NCBI RefSeq assembly: GCF_001552675.1
Contig: NZ_BCRQ01000008.1
Span: 1-64,000 of the forward strand
DNA length: 64,000 nucleotides
DNA from: Alicyclobacillus sendaiensis NBRC 100866
GTDB lineage: Bacteria > Bacillota > Bacilli > Alicyclobacillales > Alicyclobacillaceae
Direction: 5' to 3'
Shown: positions 50,269 through 59,465 of the stretch, piece by piece
Layout of the letters: each line of letters begins with the position of its first letter
Position numbering within the stretch: the first letter of the stretch is position 1
Program-made: the position numbers and the translations under genes
The notes under the pieces: model-generated
Told to the model about the DNA's origin: nothing
What the model saw: the letters and a program-made list of their open reading frames with translations, nothing else
Databases searched by the model: none

Positions 50269-51282
50269 TCAGTGCCCGAGGTTCGTCATACTCGTGCTGT
50301 GACCCGGGAACAGCTTCGCCTTGGGGTCGATGTACGTCTTTGCGTTATTCACCGCCGTCGGCGCTTCGCCAAAGCCCGTCGCGATGAGCTTCAACTTGCC
50401 CGGATAGGTGACGATATCTCCCGCTGCGTAGACGCCGGGGATGTTGGTTTCCATCTTGGAATTCACGACGATGTCGTTCTTCTCAATCTCAAGCCCCCAC
50501 TCCTTGATGGGGCCGAGCGAGGCGTGAAATCCGAGGCCGCTCACAATCGCGTCGACTTCGAGTTCCTCGTGTTGCTTCGTCTGGTTGTTCACGATGACGG
50601 CCTTTTCGACCCAATTCCCACCCTGCACGTCCACCAACTCGTAGAACGTCTTCACGTGCACGCGAGACTCAAACAGCTTGCGCACGCTGTCCTCATGAGC
50701 CCGGAAGCCGTCGCGGCGATGGATGAGGGTGACCGATTCGGCGACTTCCTCGAGCATCAATGCGTAATCCACCGCTGTGTCGCCCCCGCCGATCACGAGC
50801 ACCCGCTTGCCGCGATAATGATCGATCTTATCGATGTAATACGCCACGCCGCGCCCCTCAAAGTGCTTCGCGGACTCCGCAGGAAGCGGCCTCGGCGTGA
50901 AGGCCCCGATACCGGCGCAGATGATGACCGCCTTGCCAACGTGCACCGACTGATTCGTGTGCAGTTCAAACAGCCCATCTTCTCGCTTGACGAGCCGCTC
51001 GACGGACTCGTTCAAGTGAACGCCCGGCTTGAAGGCCATGGCCTGCTCGATCAGCTGATCGACGAGATCACGCGCGCGAATTTTCGGAAATCCGGCGACG
51101 TCGTAAATATACTTTTCGGGGTACAGCATCGCAAGCTGTCCGCCCAATTGAGGCAAACTATCAATAATTTTACAAGAACAGTTACGCAACCCCGCGTAAA
51201 ACGCAGCGAAAAGTCCGGTCGGGCCCCCCCCGATGATCAGCATATCTGTGACATTCTCTGGCACCTGTACGTTCTCCGACAA
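50269..51282 (-). CDS. Ferredoxin-NADP reductase, YumC type
   Basis: This is a 337-residue thioredoxin-reductase-like flavoprotein. FAD motif DMLIIGGGPTGLFAAFYAG is near residue 15, the NADP motif RVLVIGGGDTAVDYALML near 160 and the late GVYAAGDIVTYPGKLKLIATGFGEA. The CxxC redox pair of thioredoxin reductase is absent, as in YumC-type FNRs. TTG 51280-51282 is chosen since AAAGGAGG ends 7 nt upstream. It has its own promoter and terminator. Confidence 0.93.
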   Translation of the reverse strand: MSENVQVPENVTDMLIIGGGPTGLFAAFYAGLRNCSCKIIDSLPQLGGQLAMLYPEKYIYDVAGFPKIRARDLVDQLIEQAMAFKPGVHLNESVERLVKREDGLFELHTNQSVHVGKAVIICAGIGAFTPRPLPAESAKHFEGRGVAYYIDKIDHYRGKRVLVIGGGDTAVDYALMLEEVAESVTLIHRRDGFRAHEDSVRKLFESRVHVKTFYELVDVQGGNWVEKAVIVNNQTKQHEELEVDAIVSGLGFHASLGPIKEWGLEIEKNDIVVNSKMETNIPGVYAAGDIVTYPGKLKLIATGFGEAPTAVNNAKTYIDPKAKLFPGHSTSMTNLGH

Positions 51283-51318
51283 CGCAGAACCTCCTTTGTT
51301 CACGACACTACGCGCCTC

Positions 51319-51327
51319 ATTATAGCA
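51319..51327 (-). promoter_or_regulatory. Extended -10 promoter of the FNR gene
   Basis: TGCTATAAT stands on the minus strand 36 nt upstream of the TTG start. It has no clear -35. The upstream gene ends 77 nt before it. Confidence 0.6.
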
Positions 51328-51400
51328 AGATAGGTCCGAAAAGACTATCAATGCCCATGTGCTTTGTCGACAATTTTCTGTTTGAGATTTTGCAAAGGTG

Positions 51401-52390
51401 TCAACGTTCCAACTCGCGCCAGTAGCCGATGGTCGCCACGCCGAGCGCGTTGTCCCGCGCGAACTCCGGCGGTGCAAAGGCCACGCGGATGCCGGGCACG
51501 CGCCGCGCCAGGCGCGATCGGATCGTGCCCTGGATGTACTGATTCGACGCGACGCCGCCCGCGATGAGCACGTGTCGCGCAGTGTGACTGCGGCGAACGG
51601 CGTATTCCACCGCCTTCGCGACCGAACGCGCGATGCAGTCCTCGACGGCCCGCGCCACCTCGTGAGCCGGCGCACCGGTCTCTGCGGCGCGCAGCGCCGC
51701 CGTGAGTGGCCCCGAGAAGCTCATGCTCGCGCCGCGCACCGGGGACTTCAACAACAGCGCGCCAGGTGAGGTTCCGCACTGCCGCGCCAGTTGCTCGAGG
51801 TGGGGTCCAGCTGGAAACGGAAGTCCCAGCGCGACACCGACGCGATCGACGAACTGACCGGGATGAAGGTCCAGCCCCTCTCCAAGGCGCGAGATGGCAT
51901 ATCCGAACGGCGTGCGCCGCGCCAGAACCACGTCGCAGGTGCCTCCCGACATATGGACGGCGACAAATGGGGCGCCATGCAGGGGCGTGAAGTATTCCGC
52001 GGCGGCGAGATGGCCTTCCTGATGCGAGGTTCGGGTCAGCGGAACGCCGAGACTCTGCGCCAACGAGGCAGCCACGGCAAGTCCGGTCTGAAACACGGGC
52101 ATGTACGAGGACGCCCACGGCCTCGGCCGAACGGAGACAGCGACGCGGCGCCACGCAGGCCGCACGCCCTGTGCCGCCATCCTGTCCAAGAGTTCGGCCA
52201 TCACCTCGGGGAAGTTCCGCACGTGCTGAAAAGCGGCATCGCTCTGGCGCAGGCCGCGTTCTCCACTCGGCACGCGCAGCAGCCTCCGGGCCTCGGCCAC
52301 CATCCGCCCATGGATGGCGTCCACCGCGCACACCGAAGTCGTGTAGTTGCTCGTATCCACGCCGAGCACGAGCGGCGTTTCACGCGCCAT
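51401..52390 (-). CDS. TsaD/Kae1-like paralogue
   Basis: This is a 329-residue ASKHA-fold protein similar to TsaD. Seen are VLGVDTSNYTTSV, the metal ligands in TSHQEGHLAAA, MSGGTCDVVLARR, DRVGVALGLPFPAGPHLE and LIAGGVASNQYI, DNALGVATIG. TsaD makes t6A with TsaB and TsaE, none of which are here. Between nusB and the reductase gene this is more likely a paralogue than the housekeeping TsaD. ATG 52388-52390 follows GGAGGGCG and overlaps nusB by 11 nt. Confidence 0.85.
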   Translation of the reverse strand: MARETPLVLGVDTSNYTTSVCAVDAIHGRMVAEARRLLRVPSGERGLRQSDAAFQHVRNFPEVMAELLDRMAAQGVRPAWRRVAVSVRPRPWASSYMPVFQTGLAVAASLAQSLGVPLTRTSHQEGHLAAAEYFTPLHGAPFVAVHMSGGTCDVVLARRTPFGYAISRLGEGLDLHPGQFVDRVGVALGLPFPAGPHLEQLARQCGTSPGALLLKSPVRGASMSFSGPLTAALRAAETGAPAHEVARAVEDCIARSVAKAVEYAVRRSHTARHVLIAGGVASNQYIQGTIRSRLARRVPGIRVAFAPPEFARDNALGVATIGYWRELER

Positions 52391-52880
52391 CCTCGACGCC
52401 CTCCTGCGCCGGTTCGACCGCGCCCGCTGCCCCCGTTTCCTGGCTTGACAGCGGCCGGTCCGCGCGCCGCCTGTCCGCCACGGCCGGCAAAAGCTTCGCG
52501 AGCACGCCGTTCACGAAGCGACCGGATTGCTCCGTGGCGAACGTCTTCGCAATCTCCACTGCCTCATCGATGGCGCTGGCAATCGGCAACTCCGGCTCGA
52601 ACAAGAGCTCGTACGCAGCCAGGCGCAAAACGTTCCGCTCGACGCGCCCGATGCGCTGCGGCGACCAGCGCTCCATGTGCCGGGCGAGCAACTGGTCGAT
52701 CTCGTCCAAATGCTGGCGCGTGCCCTGGACGAGTTCTTCGATGTACCTCACATCGGCCTCAGCGCCCAACCCACGTTCGGCCAACACGGAGGCTATCGCC
52801 TCCCCGGCGCCGAGATCGCCCTGGACATCGAGCACGCACAGCGCCTGCATCGCGCACTCTCTGGCTTCATGTCGAGTCAA
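52380..52880 (-). CDS. nusB: Transcription antitermination factor NusB
   Basis: This 166-residue all-helical protein has the family elements TRHEARECAMQALCVLDVQG, RHMERWSPQRIGRVERNVLRLAAYELLF and ASAIDEAVEIAKTFATEQSGRFVNGVLAKL. The C-terminal 25 residues, rich in Ala, Pro and Glu, go beyond usual. TTG 52878-52880 follows CGGAGTG. It follows the asp23-amaP-DUF2273 group. Confidence 0.95.
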   Translation of the reverse strand: MTRHEARECAMQALCVLDVQGDLGAGEAIASVLAERGLGAEADVRYIEELVQGTRQHLDEIDQLLARHMERWSPQRIGRVERNVLRLAAYELLFEPELPIASAIDEAVEIAKTFATEQSGRFVNGVLAKLLPAVADRRRADRPLSSQETGAAGAVEPAQEGVEDGA

Positions 52881-52895
52881 TCGGCTTCACTCCGT

Positions 52896-53117
52896 CTATC
52901 GATCTGTCAACAAGCGTTCGAGGATGCGCCGCCAGGACTGGTCTTCTTCCCAGACGCGCCCGCCCGCATAGCCCAGGGCAGCGAAGACCAAGAGGAGCAG
53001 GGCGCGCCAGAACCCGAAGATCATCCACAGGATCCAGAACAAAATGCCGGCGGCCACGCCCTGATATCTCCGCGGACGGCCTTGAAACCAGTGCCAAGCT
53101 CGCTCCAGGCGGTTCAT
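52896..53117 (-). CDS. DUF2273 small membrane protein
   Basis: This 73-residue protein contains one or two hydrophobic helices (about 20-55; GVAAGILFWILWMIFGFWRALLLLVFAALGY) and matches the DUF2273 members encoded with amaP/asp23. It ends with a charged helix (WRRILERLL). ATG 53115-53117 overlaps the amaP stop as ATGA. Probably part of the Asp23 membrane complex; role unknown. Confidence 0.85.
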   Translation of the reverse strand: MNRLERAWHWFQGRPRRYQGVAAGILFWILWMIFGFWRALLLLVFAALGYAGGRVWEEDQSWRRILERLLTDR

Positions 53118-53668
53118 GCGCCACGCCACGCCTTGCCTGCTTGCCCGTTCGGGGCGATCTCCGTGACATGGACGATGACGCGTTCCACCTTGACACCGGC
53201 CGTCCGCTCGACGTACTCCTTGACAGCGGCTTGCGCTTCTCGGCTGAGCGCCGCGATATCGATGTCGGGCAACACCTGCATCCGGCAAGCGATAAGAACG
53301 CCGTCGCGTCCCTGTCGCACGCGGGAGTCAAACGACTCGGCCCCTTTCAACTGAGAACCGCGGCGGTTTGCCAACTGACGCAAGGTCTCGTACGAAATGC
53401 GAATTTGGCCATGATCGCCCGCCAGAAGCACGGACTCGGCGGGAACGCCCGGGCCGCCGCGGCGCGATCGATAGAACAGAAAGCGGATGGCTAGCAGTGC
53501 GCCAACCACGCCCACCACAAGGCACACCGTGTTCCAGGGCTGCACCATGAGCTCGCTCGCGGCCCACGTGACCGAGATGACGCCCGCGCCGAGCAGGGCG
53601 AGCAGCACACCCAACACGAGCCCGAAGATCGACAACAGGAACAAGAGGAATCGATCGCCAACGTTCAT
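53114..53668 (-). CDS. amaP: Asp23 membrane anchor AmaP
   Basis: This 184-residue protein has two N-terminal hydrophobic segments (about 7-30 and 45-66), then a cytoplasmic domain with ESVLLAGDHGQIRISYETLRQLANR, an Asp23-like fold. In staphylococci AmaP anchors Asp23 at the membrane and the group responds to envelope stress. ATG 53666-53668 overlaps the asp23 stop as ATGA. Confidence 0.9.
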   Translation of the reverse strand: MNVGDRFLLFLLSIFGLVLGVLLALLGAGVISVTWAASELMVQPWNTVCLVVGVVGALLAIRFLFYRSRRGGPGVPAESVLLAGDHGQIRISYETLRQLANRRGSQLKGAESFDSRVRQGRDGVLIACRMQVLPDIDIAALSREAQAAVKEYVERTAGVKVERVIVHVTEIAPNGQAGKAWRGA

Positions 53669-54111
53669 TCAATCCCTCCCGACGAGCGCTCCTCCTGCGA
53701 GAACGCAGCTCCAATCTGATCCGCATCCTGGGCGCGCTCGACATCCGTCTGGAAGGCCACGCCCACGACGTGCACGTGCACGGCGTCGACGCGCAGGCCC
53801 GTCATCGACTCGACGGAAGACTTCACGTGCTCCTGAATTTGGTACCCGACCTCCGGGATGCTCACGCCGAACCGAAGCTGCACCCACACGTCGATGGTGC
53901 ACGAGTGACCCGCTTCGTCGTATTGGACTTTGACGCCCTTGGCCATGTTCTTTCTTCCCGTGATGGACTCCGTGAGGCCCCCGTACAGCGAACCGCTCGT
54001 GCTCAGCACGCCGTCTACCTCGTTCGTCGCCACGCCCGCGATGATCTGCACGACTTCATCCGAAATGTGCACCGAACCGCGCTCGCTCAACGCGTACTGC
54101 ATGTCGGCCAT
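53665..54111 (-). CDS. Asp23/Gls24 family protein
   Basis: This 148-residue protein has the Asp23 pattern GSVHISDEVVQIIAGVATNEVDGVLSTSG and a later KVQYDEAGHSCTIDVWVQLRFGVSIPEVGYQIQEHVKSSVESMTGL. ATG 54109-54111 is chosen with GAGGAGG 9 nt upstream; an upstream ATG lies only 3 nt from that site. It is linked with amaP and DUF2273 downstream and with accC upstream, as YqhY is in B. subtilis. Confidence 0.92.
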   Translation of the reverse strand: MADMQYALSERGSVHISDEVVQIIAGVATNEVDGVLSTSGSLYGGLTESITGRKNMAKGVKVQYDEAGHSCTIDVWVQLRFGVSIPEVGYQIQEHVKSSVESMTGLRVDAVHVHVVGVAFQTDVERAQDADQIGAAFSQEERSSGGIE

Positions 54112-54177
54112 CTCCATCTTCCTCCTCACCCGTTTCAGGCTCCCCCTGCGAATGGAACGAATGCGAACGTTCTTCGT

Positions 54178-55521
54178 CTAGAGTATTGGATTTTCCTCCA
54201 AAAAGCGAGTCGATACGTCGCCTTTGCGAAAACGCTCGTTCTGCAGGAGGGCCATATGGAACGGAATGGTCGTCTGGATGCCCTCAATCTCGTACTCGCT
54301 GAGCGCGGACAGCATTCGGGCAATGGCCTGCTCGCGGGTCGGCGCCCAAACGATGAGCTTGGCCACCATCGAGTCGTAGTATGGCGGGATGGTGTAGCCT
54401 GGGTAACAGGCGGAATCCACCCTGACACCCGGACCGGACGGCGCCAGGTACGACCGGATGGTGCCCGGCGAAGGCGCGAATTGGCGGAACGGATCCTCTG
54501 CATTGATCCGGCATTCAATGGCGTGCCCTCTCAGCACGATGTCTTCCTGCTTGACCGAGAGGGGCTCCCCGGCGGCCGCCAGGATCATCTCGCGCACGAG
54601 ATCCACGCCGGTGACCCACTCGGTCACGGGATGTTCCACCTGAATCCGCGTGTTCATCTCCATGAAGTAGAAATCTCCATCCGGAGTGTAGATGAACTCG
54701 ACCGTGCCCGCGCCCACATAGTCCACCGCCCGAGCGGCCCGCACCGCGGCATCTCCCATCTCCTGCCGTTTCTCCTCGGTCATGACAGGACAAGGCGACT
54801 CTTCGACCAGCTTCTGAAGACGGCGCTGAACGGAACAATCGCGCTCCCCGAGGTGAATGACGTTGCCGTGCCGATCCGCCAGAATCTGAATCTCCACGTG
54901 GCGCATCCGCTCGATGTACTTTTCAATGTAGATGCCGGAGTTGCCGAACGAAGCCTCCGCTTCCCGGCGAGCTTGATCGTACGCTTTCCGAAGTTCCGGC
55001 TCGTCGCGCACCACCCGGATTCCGCGGCCACCGCCCCCTGCGGTCGCCTTGATGATCAGCGGATAGCCGATGGCGTTGGCGATGGCGAGCGCTTCCTCCA
55101 GGGACTCCACCAGGCCCTCGCTTCCCGGCACGGTCGGCACGCCGGCCCTGCGCATGGTCATCTTCGCAGTGGACTTGTCTCCCATGAGCTCAATCGCTCG
55201 CGGGCTCGGCCCGATGAACGTGATCCCGCACGCCTCGCAGGCTTCCGCAAAATCGCTGTTCTCCGAAAGGAACCCGTATCCCGGATGCACGGCGTCGACC
55301 CCGCACAACGTCGCCACCGACATCACGCTGGGGATGTTCAGGTAGCTCATTTTGGCGGGCGCTGGCCCAATGCAATACGCCTCGTCCGCCATTCGCACAT
55401 GGAGCGCATCGCGGTCCGCCGTCGAGTACACGGCGACCGTCTCGATCCCCAGTTCGCGGCATGCTCGGATCACGCGGACCGCGATCTCGCCGCGATTCGC
55501 GACCAACACGCGCTTAAACAT
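54178..55521 (-). CDS. accC: Biotin carboxylase AccC
   Basis: This 447-residue subunit of acetyl-CoA carboxylase carboxylates biotin on AccB. It begins [29 protein letters not shown]; the ATP-grasp domain has [14 protein letters not shown], and the active site [27 protein letters not shown] 55519-55521. It follows accB by about 45 nt and likely shares its promoter. Confidence 0.98.
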   Translation of the reverse strand: MFKRVLVANRGEIAVRVIRACRELGIETVAVYSTADRDALHVRMADEAYCIGPAPAKMSYLNIPSVMSVATLCGVDAVHPGYGFLSENSDFAEACEACGITFIGPSPRAIELMGDKSTAKMTMRRAGVPTVPGSEGLVESLEEALAIANAIGYPLIIKATAGGGGRGIRVVRDEPELRKAYDQARREAEASFGNSGIYIEKYIERMRHVEIQILADRHGNVIHLGERDCSVQRRLQKLVEESPCPVMTEEKRQEMGDAAVRAARAVDYVGAGTVEFIYTPDGDFYFMEMNTRIQVEHPVTEWVTGVDLVREMILAAAGEPLSVKQEDIVLRGHAIECRINAEDPFRQFAPSPGTIRSYLAPSGPGVRVDSACYPGYTIPPYYDSMVAKLIVWAPTREQAIARMLSALSEYEIEGIQTTIPFHMALLQNERFRKGDVSTRFLEENPIL

Positions 55522-55566
55522 CCACGGCTCCCCTTCACCCAGTCAGTTTTCGGTCCAACACCGCCG

Positions 55567-56040
55567 TCAGGTGCGGCGCACCTTGAACAGGGGCTGACCG
55601 TACTCCACCAACTGCCCGTTCTCCGCCAAGACCTCGACAATCTCGCCCGAGACCTCGGCCTCAATCTCGTTCATCAACTTCATCGCCTCAATGATGCACA
55701 CCACCGTCTTCGGCCCGATCTGCGAACCCACGTCGACAAACGGAGGGGCATCCGGAGCCGGTGCCCGGTAAAACGTGCCCACCATCGGCGACGTGATCAC
55801 GTGAAGCGCCGGATCCTCGACCGCCGCGGGCGCCGCGTTTGCCGTCGGCTGCGCGGCCTGGGCGGCTGGTGCGGGCGCGGCCTGGGCGACGGGCATCGCC
55901 ACTTGCGGCACCGCGTACGAGACGACCTCGGCTCGCTTCGCCAATCTCACCTTCCCGTCCTCAAACTCGAGTTCCAACTCCGTCAGCGTGCTGTCGTCGA
56001 GCAAACGAATCAGCTCACGAATTTCTTCCATCGTCAGCAA
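55567..56040 (-). CDS. accB: Biotin carboxyl carrier protein AccB
   Basis: This 157-residue protein has an N-terminal helix ([22 protein letters not shown]), an Ala/Pro/Gln linker (about 45-78) and the biotinyl domain with [15 protein letters not shown], Lys in EAMKL. TTG 56038-56040 is chosen: GGGGAG lies 10 nt upstream and the product aligns from residue 1 with B. subtilis AccB. A longer in-frame start lies just downstream of the -10 box, with no ribosome site. Confidence 0.95.
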   Translation of the reverse strand: MLTMEEIRELIRLLDDSTLTELELEFEDGKVRLAKRAEVVSYAVPQVAMPVAQAAPAPAAQAAQPTANAAPAAVEDPALHVITSPMVGTFYRAPAPDAPPFVDVGSQIGPKTVVCIIEAMKLMNEIEAEVSGEIVEVLAENGQLVEYGQPLFKVRRT

Positions 56041-56095
56041 CCCATCGTCTCTCCCCGAATCCGGATCTATAAATCCATCTGACAAGGTCTTCACG

Positions 56096-56104
56096 AGTAT
56101 ACCA
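56096..56104 (-). promoter_or_regulatory. Extended -10 promoter of accBC
   Basis: TGGTATACT is on the minus strand about 55 nt upstream of the accB start. It lacks a convincing -35. The stretch between here and spoIIIAH (about 56105-56190) holds nothing further. Confidence 0.55.
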
Positions 56105-56190
56105 CAGGGAAGCCTACCGTTCTAGGGAATGGAAGAACGTAGAAGACCCTGCCCAGCCGGTGGAGGCCCTTGCTTCTCCGGGAGCGACGC

Positions 56191-56237
56191 GCAAACAAAA
56201 GGGCGGCCCCAGCCCCGTCCTCGCGGCTGAGACCGCC
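56191..56237 (-). terminator. Terminator of the spoIIIA operon
   Basis: On the minus strand a 13-bp stem (56225-56237 with 56202-56214, two G-U pairs) is followed by CTTTTGTTTG. It lies 17 nt after the spoIIIAH stop and upstream of the accB promoter. Confidence 0.75.
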
Positions 56238-56253
56238 TCCCACGTCCGCCGAT

Positions 56254-56814
56254 TCAAGCGTGCGGTTTGACGGAAATGTTGAAGATGGACGTGTCCAACT
56301 GCTGACTCACGATGTTCATGATCTTCACGGCGTCCGCCTTCGAGAGGTGATTCGTCTCCACATACACCGTGAACGTGGTCTGGTTCTTGTCCGGTGCAAT
56401 CACAGCGTTCTTGTATCCTTCCGCGATCACGGCCTGGGTGGCCTGCTGCAGGCTGTTGTACAGCGCCTCTTCCTCGCCCAATTGCTTTTGGGCCTCGGCG
56501 ATCTGCGCCTGGGACGCGTTGTTGTTGGCGATGATCGCCTGGTCGTTCGAGATCCGCTGGCTAATCTCGTTGTTCACGGAAGCTTGCAGCGCGTTGTACC
56601 AATTGTCGGCGCTCGACACGTTCGAGCCGGTCGTCGCCCGCGTTTGGTTCGAGACCTGCGTCGCGTTGGTGGGACTGGTCGTCACCGTGGGTGTCGTCGA
56701 GTTCGACGGGCTCGTGGACGTGGTGCTGGTCTGGTTGTTCATCGTGTAGTAGCCAATCAGCATCAAGCTCAGCACCATCATCGTGGACAACCACACCGTC
56801 TGCCGTTTCACCAT
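56254..56814 (-). CDS. spoIIIAH: Stage III sporulation protein AH
   Basis: This 186-residue protein has one N-terminal membrane segment (about 8-25), a Thr/Ser-rich linker (about 28-65) and a C-terminal YscJ-like ring domain with TTFTVYVETNHLSKADAVKIMNIVSQQL. SpoIIIAH docks with SpoIIQ across the intermembrane space. ATG 56812-56814 is chosen, 9 nt from AGGAGG; it gives an N-terminus like the B. subtilis protein (MLKKQTVWLLT). Confidence 0.92.
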   Translation of the reverse strand: MVKRQTVWLSTMMVLSLMLIGYYTMNNQTSTTSTSPSNSTTPTVTTSPTNATQVSNQTRATTGSNVSSADNWYNALQASVNNEISQRISNDQAIIANNNASQAQIAEAQKQLGEEEALYNSLQQATQAVIAEGYKNAVIAPDKNQTTFTVYVETNHLSKADAVKIMNIVSQQLDTSIFNISVKPHA

Positions 56815-56838
56815 CGCATGCATCCTCCTAATCTCCGT

Positions 56839-57303
56839 CTATTCACCCTTTTGAGGTTCGACAGTAATCTTATATGCGGGCACGTCCAACACATTCGTAA
56901 TTGCGTCCACGATTTCTGTTTTGGCCTGGACAAAGTCATTGGCGTCCACCGTCACCAACACGCCCAGGACCCCCACGCCGTTCGACCCTCCGCTGGCCAG
57001 TTGCCCGTTTTGCGCGAGCGTGACCAGCACCGACACAGCGTTGACGCCCGGGAGTTTTTCCAACATGGATTGCAACTCGTTTTCATAATAGGATGCGACA
57101 GACACAAGCCCTTGCGGACCCTGGTCGGCGCTTGCGGCGTTCCACGACCACGCAAACGCCGCCCCGCTCGTGTTGGCTGGCGCCGCCGCGCCGACGGACT
57201 GGGACCGCGCGCCCGGCCACAACCAGCTAAACGCCAGCAACACCACGCCGAGCGCGCCCAAAGCCACGAGCCCGCGCTGTTTGAAAAGAAGATTCCAGTT
57301 CAT
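56839..57303 (-). CDS. spoIIIAG: Stage III sporulation protein AG
   Basis: This 154-residue ring-forming channel protein has one hydrophobic segment (about 14-34), then YYENELQSMLEKLPGVNAVSVLVTL and VLVTVDANDFVQAKTEIVDAITNVLDVPAYKITV, the YscJ-like fold. ATG 57301-57303 overlaps the spoIIIAF stop as ATGA. Forms part of the feeding tube between mother cell and forespore. Confidence 0.93.
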   Translation of the reverse strand: MNWNLLFKQRGLVALGALGVVLLAFSWLWPGARSQSVGAAAPANTSGAAFAWSWNAASADQGPQGLVSVASYYENELQSMLEKLPGVNAVSVLVTLAQNGQLASGGSNGVGVLGVLVTVDANDFVQAKTEIVDAITNVLDVPAYKITVEPQKGE

Positions 57304-57833
57304 CGCGGCGCGTCTCCCTCGTCGATGACCTCGATTTGGCTCGGCTCGATGTCCAACTGGGAGGCGATGAGCTGTCGAATCTCCACCGCATCCGCCACGC
57401 CGGTGGGCCGGACCACAACCGTGACGGTCATCTGGTCGGGACTCGTGGGGTGTTTCACCGTCACCTTGACCACCTCCGAACGGAAGGGATAGGGCAAAGA
57501 CGCCTCGGCCCATTCCTCGAGATACGCGGCCGCGTCTTGATTCTCCGCCTGATGAAGGGCTTGCGCGTAATCTCGGGCGGCGCGGCTTTCCGCCTGCGAA
57601 GAGGCCGTGGCGGCCGCGTTCCCAAACAGGAAGTCCGAAGCCTGGTTTGCCGCACTGGTAGCCCACCCTCCCCGGAGCGCCGGCAGAATGGGGCTCAGCA
57701 ACGCCGCCAAAAGAGCCACGCCGACGGTCATCCGGACGTAGCGCACAAGCCCGCCGGACGGCAGCATCATCTCCGCAATCCCGCCGATGAGCGCGATGGC
57801 CACCACTTGTCTCAACCATTCTCCGAGCGCCAT
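57300..57833 (-). CDS. spoIIIAF: Stage III sporulation protein AF
   Basis: This 177-residue protein has two N-terminal hydrophobic segments (about 8-25 and 35-52; GGIAEMMLPSGGLVRYVRMTVGVALLAALLSPIL) and a soluble C-terminal ring domain (VKVTVKHPTSPDQMTVTVVV). ATG 57831-57833 overlaps the spoIIIAE stop by one base. Order and size fit the operon. Confidence 0.93.
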   Translation of the reverse strand: MALGEWLRQVVAIALIGGIAEMMLPSGGLVRYVRMTVGVALLAALLSPILPALRGGWATSAANQASDFLFGNAAATASSQAESRAARDYAQALHQAENQDAAAYLEEWAEASLPYPFRSEVVKVTVKHPTSPDQMTVTVVVRPTGVADAVEIRQLIASQLDIEPSQIEVIDEGDAPR

Positions 57834-59056
57834 CAAGCCGTGATCACCGCCAAGTTCGCCGCCGCAAGCAGGATACAGATGGCGAAAAAGAACATCAGCG
57901 CCACCGTGGCCACGGACGCAAACACGAGCAGGAAAGTCTTGCCGAGCGCCCCAAGACACGCGATGAGCGGCGTCTCGCCCACCGGCTGCATCACGGCTGC
58001 GCCCGCGGAATACATGGCGGAGACAGCGAGGATCTTCATCGCCGGAAATGCCGCCAACAGCGCGATCACGACAAGTCCCGCGATCCCCACCGCGTTTTTG
58101 ACGAGAAGCGAGGCGCCGAGGACCGTTTCGGCGGCGTCAGAAATCGCCTTGCCGACCACGGGCACAAACGTCCCCACGCCAAACTTCATCGTCCTTAGCG
58201 CCAATCCATCCGCAATGCCGCGGCCCGTCCCCTGAACCGTGGTCACGCCCACGAACACGACGAGGGCGAAACTCAGGATGGAAAGCCCAGCCGTGCGCGC
58301 CAAGGACGCCAGGCGCGTCAGCGGGTAACGCGGAGCTATGGACGAAGCGAGCTCCAAAGCAGCGGCCAAAAAGATCAGCGGAAAAACCACGAGAAACACG
58401 ACGTTTGAGACGAAGTGCACACAGAAGATGAGCATCGGCTGAAAGAACGCCGCCGATGCGAGCGATCCCGACCCCGCGAGCAGCGCGATGGACACCGGCA
58501 TCGTGGCGAGCATGAAGTGGTTCATCGACTCGATGGCCTGCCGAGCGGATCCGAAGGTTTCCAAAAGAGACCGCGTCACCAGCGCCGCGAGCACGAACGA
58601 CACCACCATCTGGGCCACTTCGCCCACGGACTCTTCGGCGAACGACGACTGCATCATCCGGAGGAGCGCCGCCGCCACAGTGAGGATGAGCAATCCTCCG
58701 AAGAGGCCGACATCGTCGACGACCTCCTGAAAAAAGTAGTGAATCAAGCCCGACATCATGCCGTGAAACGAAGGTCCCCCGTGCTCGAGCACCGACTGAA
58801 TGAGCGACGGGCCGCTCATGTGCGGAAGAAATCCGCCATACTGAGATTCGAGCTGCCGCCAGTAGGCGTCGATGGAACGCGTGTCGACGTGATCGAGCTC
58901 GCTTTGCGCGGTGCTTTGAAGCATTCGTTCCGCCGCCTGTTCGGCAGACGGCGCGGGCGAGCCGCCGGTGGAATCGCCGCGGGCCCAAAGCGGCAGCCCG
59001 GTGAACGCGACCACGGACGTGATGAGCGCGATGATGAAGCGCCACCGATTCCTCAC
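57833..59056 (-). CDS. spoIIIAE: Stage III sporulation protein AE
   Basis: This 407-residue polytopic protein has a signal peptide (about 1-25), a soluble region (about 27-95) and about seven hydrophobic segments. The family core includes FGGLLILTVAAALLRMM and GTGRGIADGLALRTMKFGVGTFVPVVGKAISDAAETVL. GTG 59054-59056 starts it. It is thought to be an export-apparatus-like part of the channel. Confidence 0.94.
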   Translation of the reverse strand: MRNRWRFIIALITSVVAFTGLPLWARGDSTGGSPAPSAEQAAERMLQSTAQSELDHVDTRSIDAYWRQLESQYGGFLPHMSGPSLIQSVLEHGGPSFHGMMSGLIHYFFQEVVDDVGLFGGLLILTVAAALLRMMQSSFAEESVGEVAQMVVSFVLAALVTRSLLETFGSARQAIESMNHFMLATMPVSIALLAGSGSLASAAFFQPMLIFCVHFVSNVVFLVVFPLIFLAAALELASSIAPRYPLTRLASLARTAGLSILSFALVVFVGVTTVQGTGRGIADGLALRTMKFGVGTFVPVVGKAISDAAETVLGASLLVKNAVGIAGLVVIALLAAFPAMKILAVSAMYSAGAAVMQPVGETPLIACLGALGKTFLLVFASVATVALMFFFAICILLAAANLAVITA

Positions 59057-59069
59057 AAACCTCGCCCCT

Positions 59070-59456
59070 TCACGGAATCATCCGAACGATCACGTCGAGC
59101 ACGTCCTTAAAGATGGGTAGCGCCAAGAGGACAATCCCAATCTTGCCGGCAAGCTCGATGCGCCCGCCGAGCGCGGACTCGCCCGCGTCCCGCGCGATGT
59201 CCGCCGCAAACTCCACGACGTACGCGATGCCGAGGATGCGAATGAGCGTCTGGAGAAACATTGGGTTCATCTGGGCCGTTGCCGTCAGCTGCTGAAACGC
59301 CGCGAGCGCGCCCGAGATGGACCGCACCACAAGAAGGAGGATCAGAACGCCCGCAAACAGGCTCACCAGCGTCGCAAAGGATGGCATTTGTTCTCGCAGA
59401 AGCGCCGCCAGTATCGTGGCTGTCAAGCCGATGCCGATGATCTGCACGATGTGCAC
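59070..59456 (-). CDS. spoIIIAD: Stage III sporulation protein AD
   Basis: This membrane protein of 128 residues has about four hydrophobic segments. IVQIIGIGLTATILAALLREQMPSFATLVSLFAGVLILL and LQTLIRILGIAYVVEFAADIARDAGESALGGRIELAGKIGI are typical. GTG 59454-59456 is chosen with AGGTGA 5 nt upstream. GTG 59463-59465, directly after the spoIIIAC stop, would add three residues but has no ribosome site. Confidence 0.92.
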   Translation of the reverse strand: MHIVQIIGIGLTATILAALLREQMPSFATLVSLFAGVLILLLVVRSISGALAAFQQLTATAQMNPMFLQTLIRILGIAYVVEFAADIARDAGESALGGRIELAGKIGIVLLALPIFKDVLDVIVRMIP

Positions 59457-59465
59457 GAGATTCAC

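Noticed and set aside
53770-56082. Very long plus-strand open frame (770 codons) opposite asp23 and accC
   Set aside because: It is antisense to clearly recognisable genes and has no matching motifs or ribosome site; high GC keeps the frame open.
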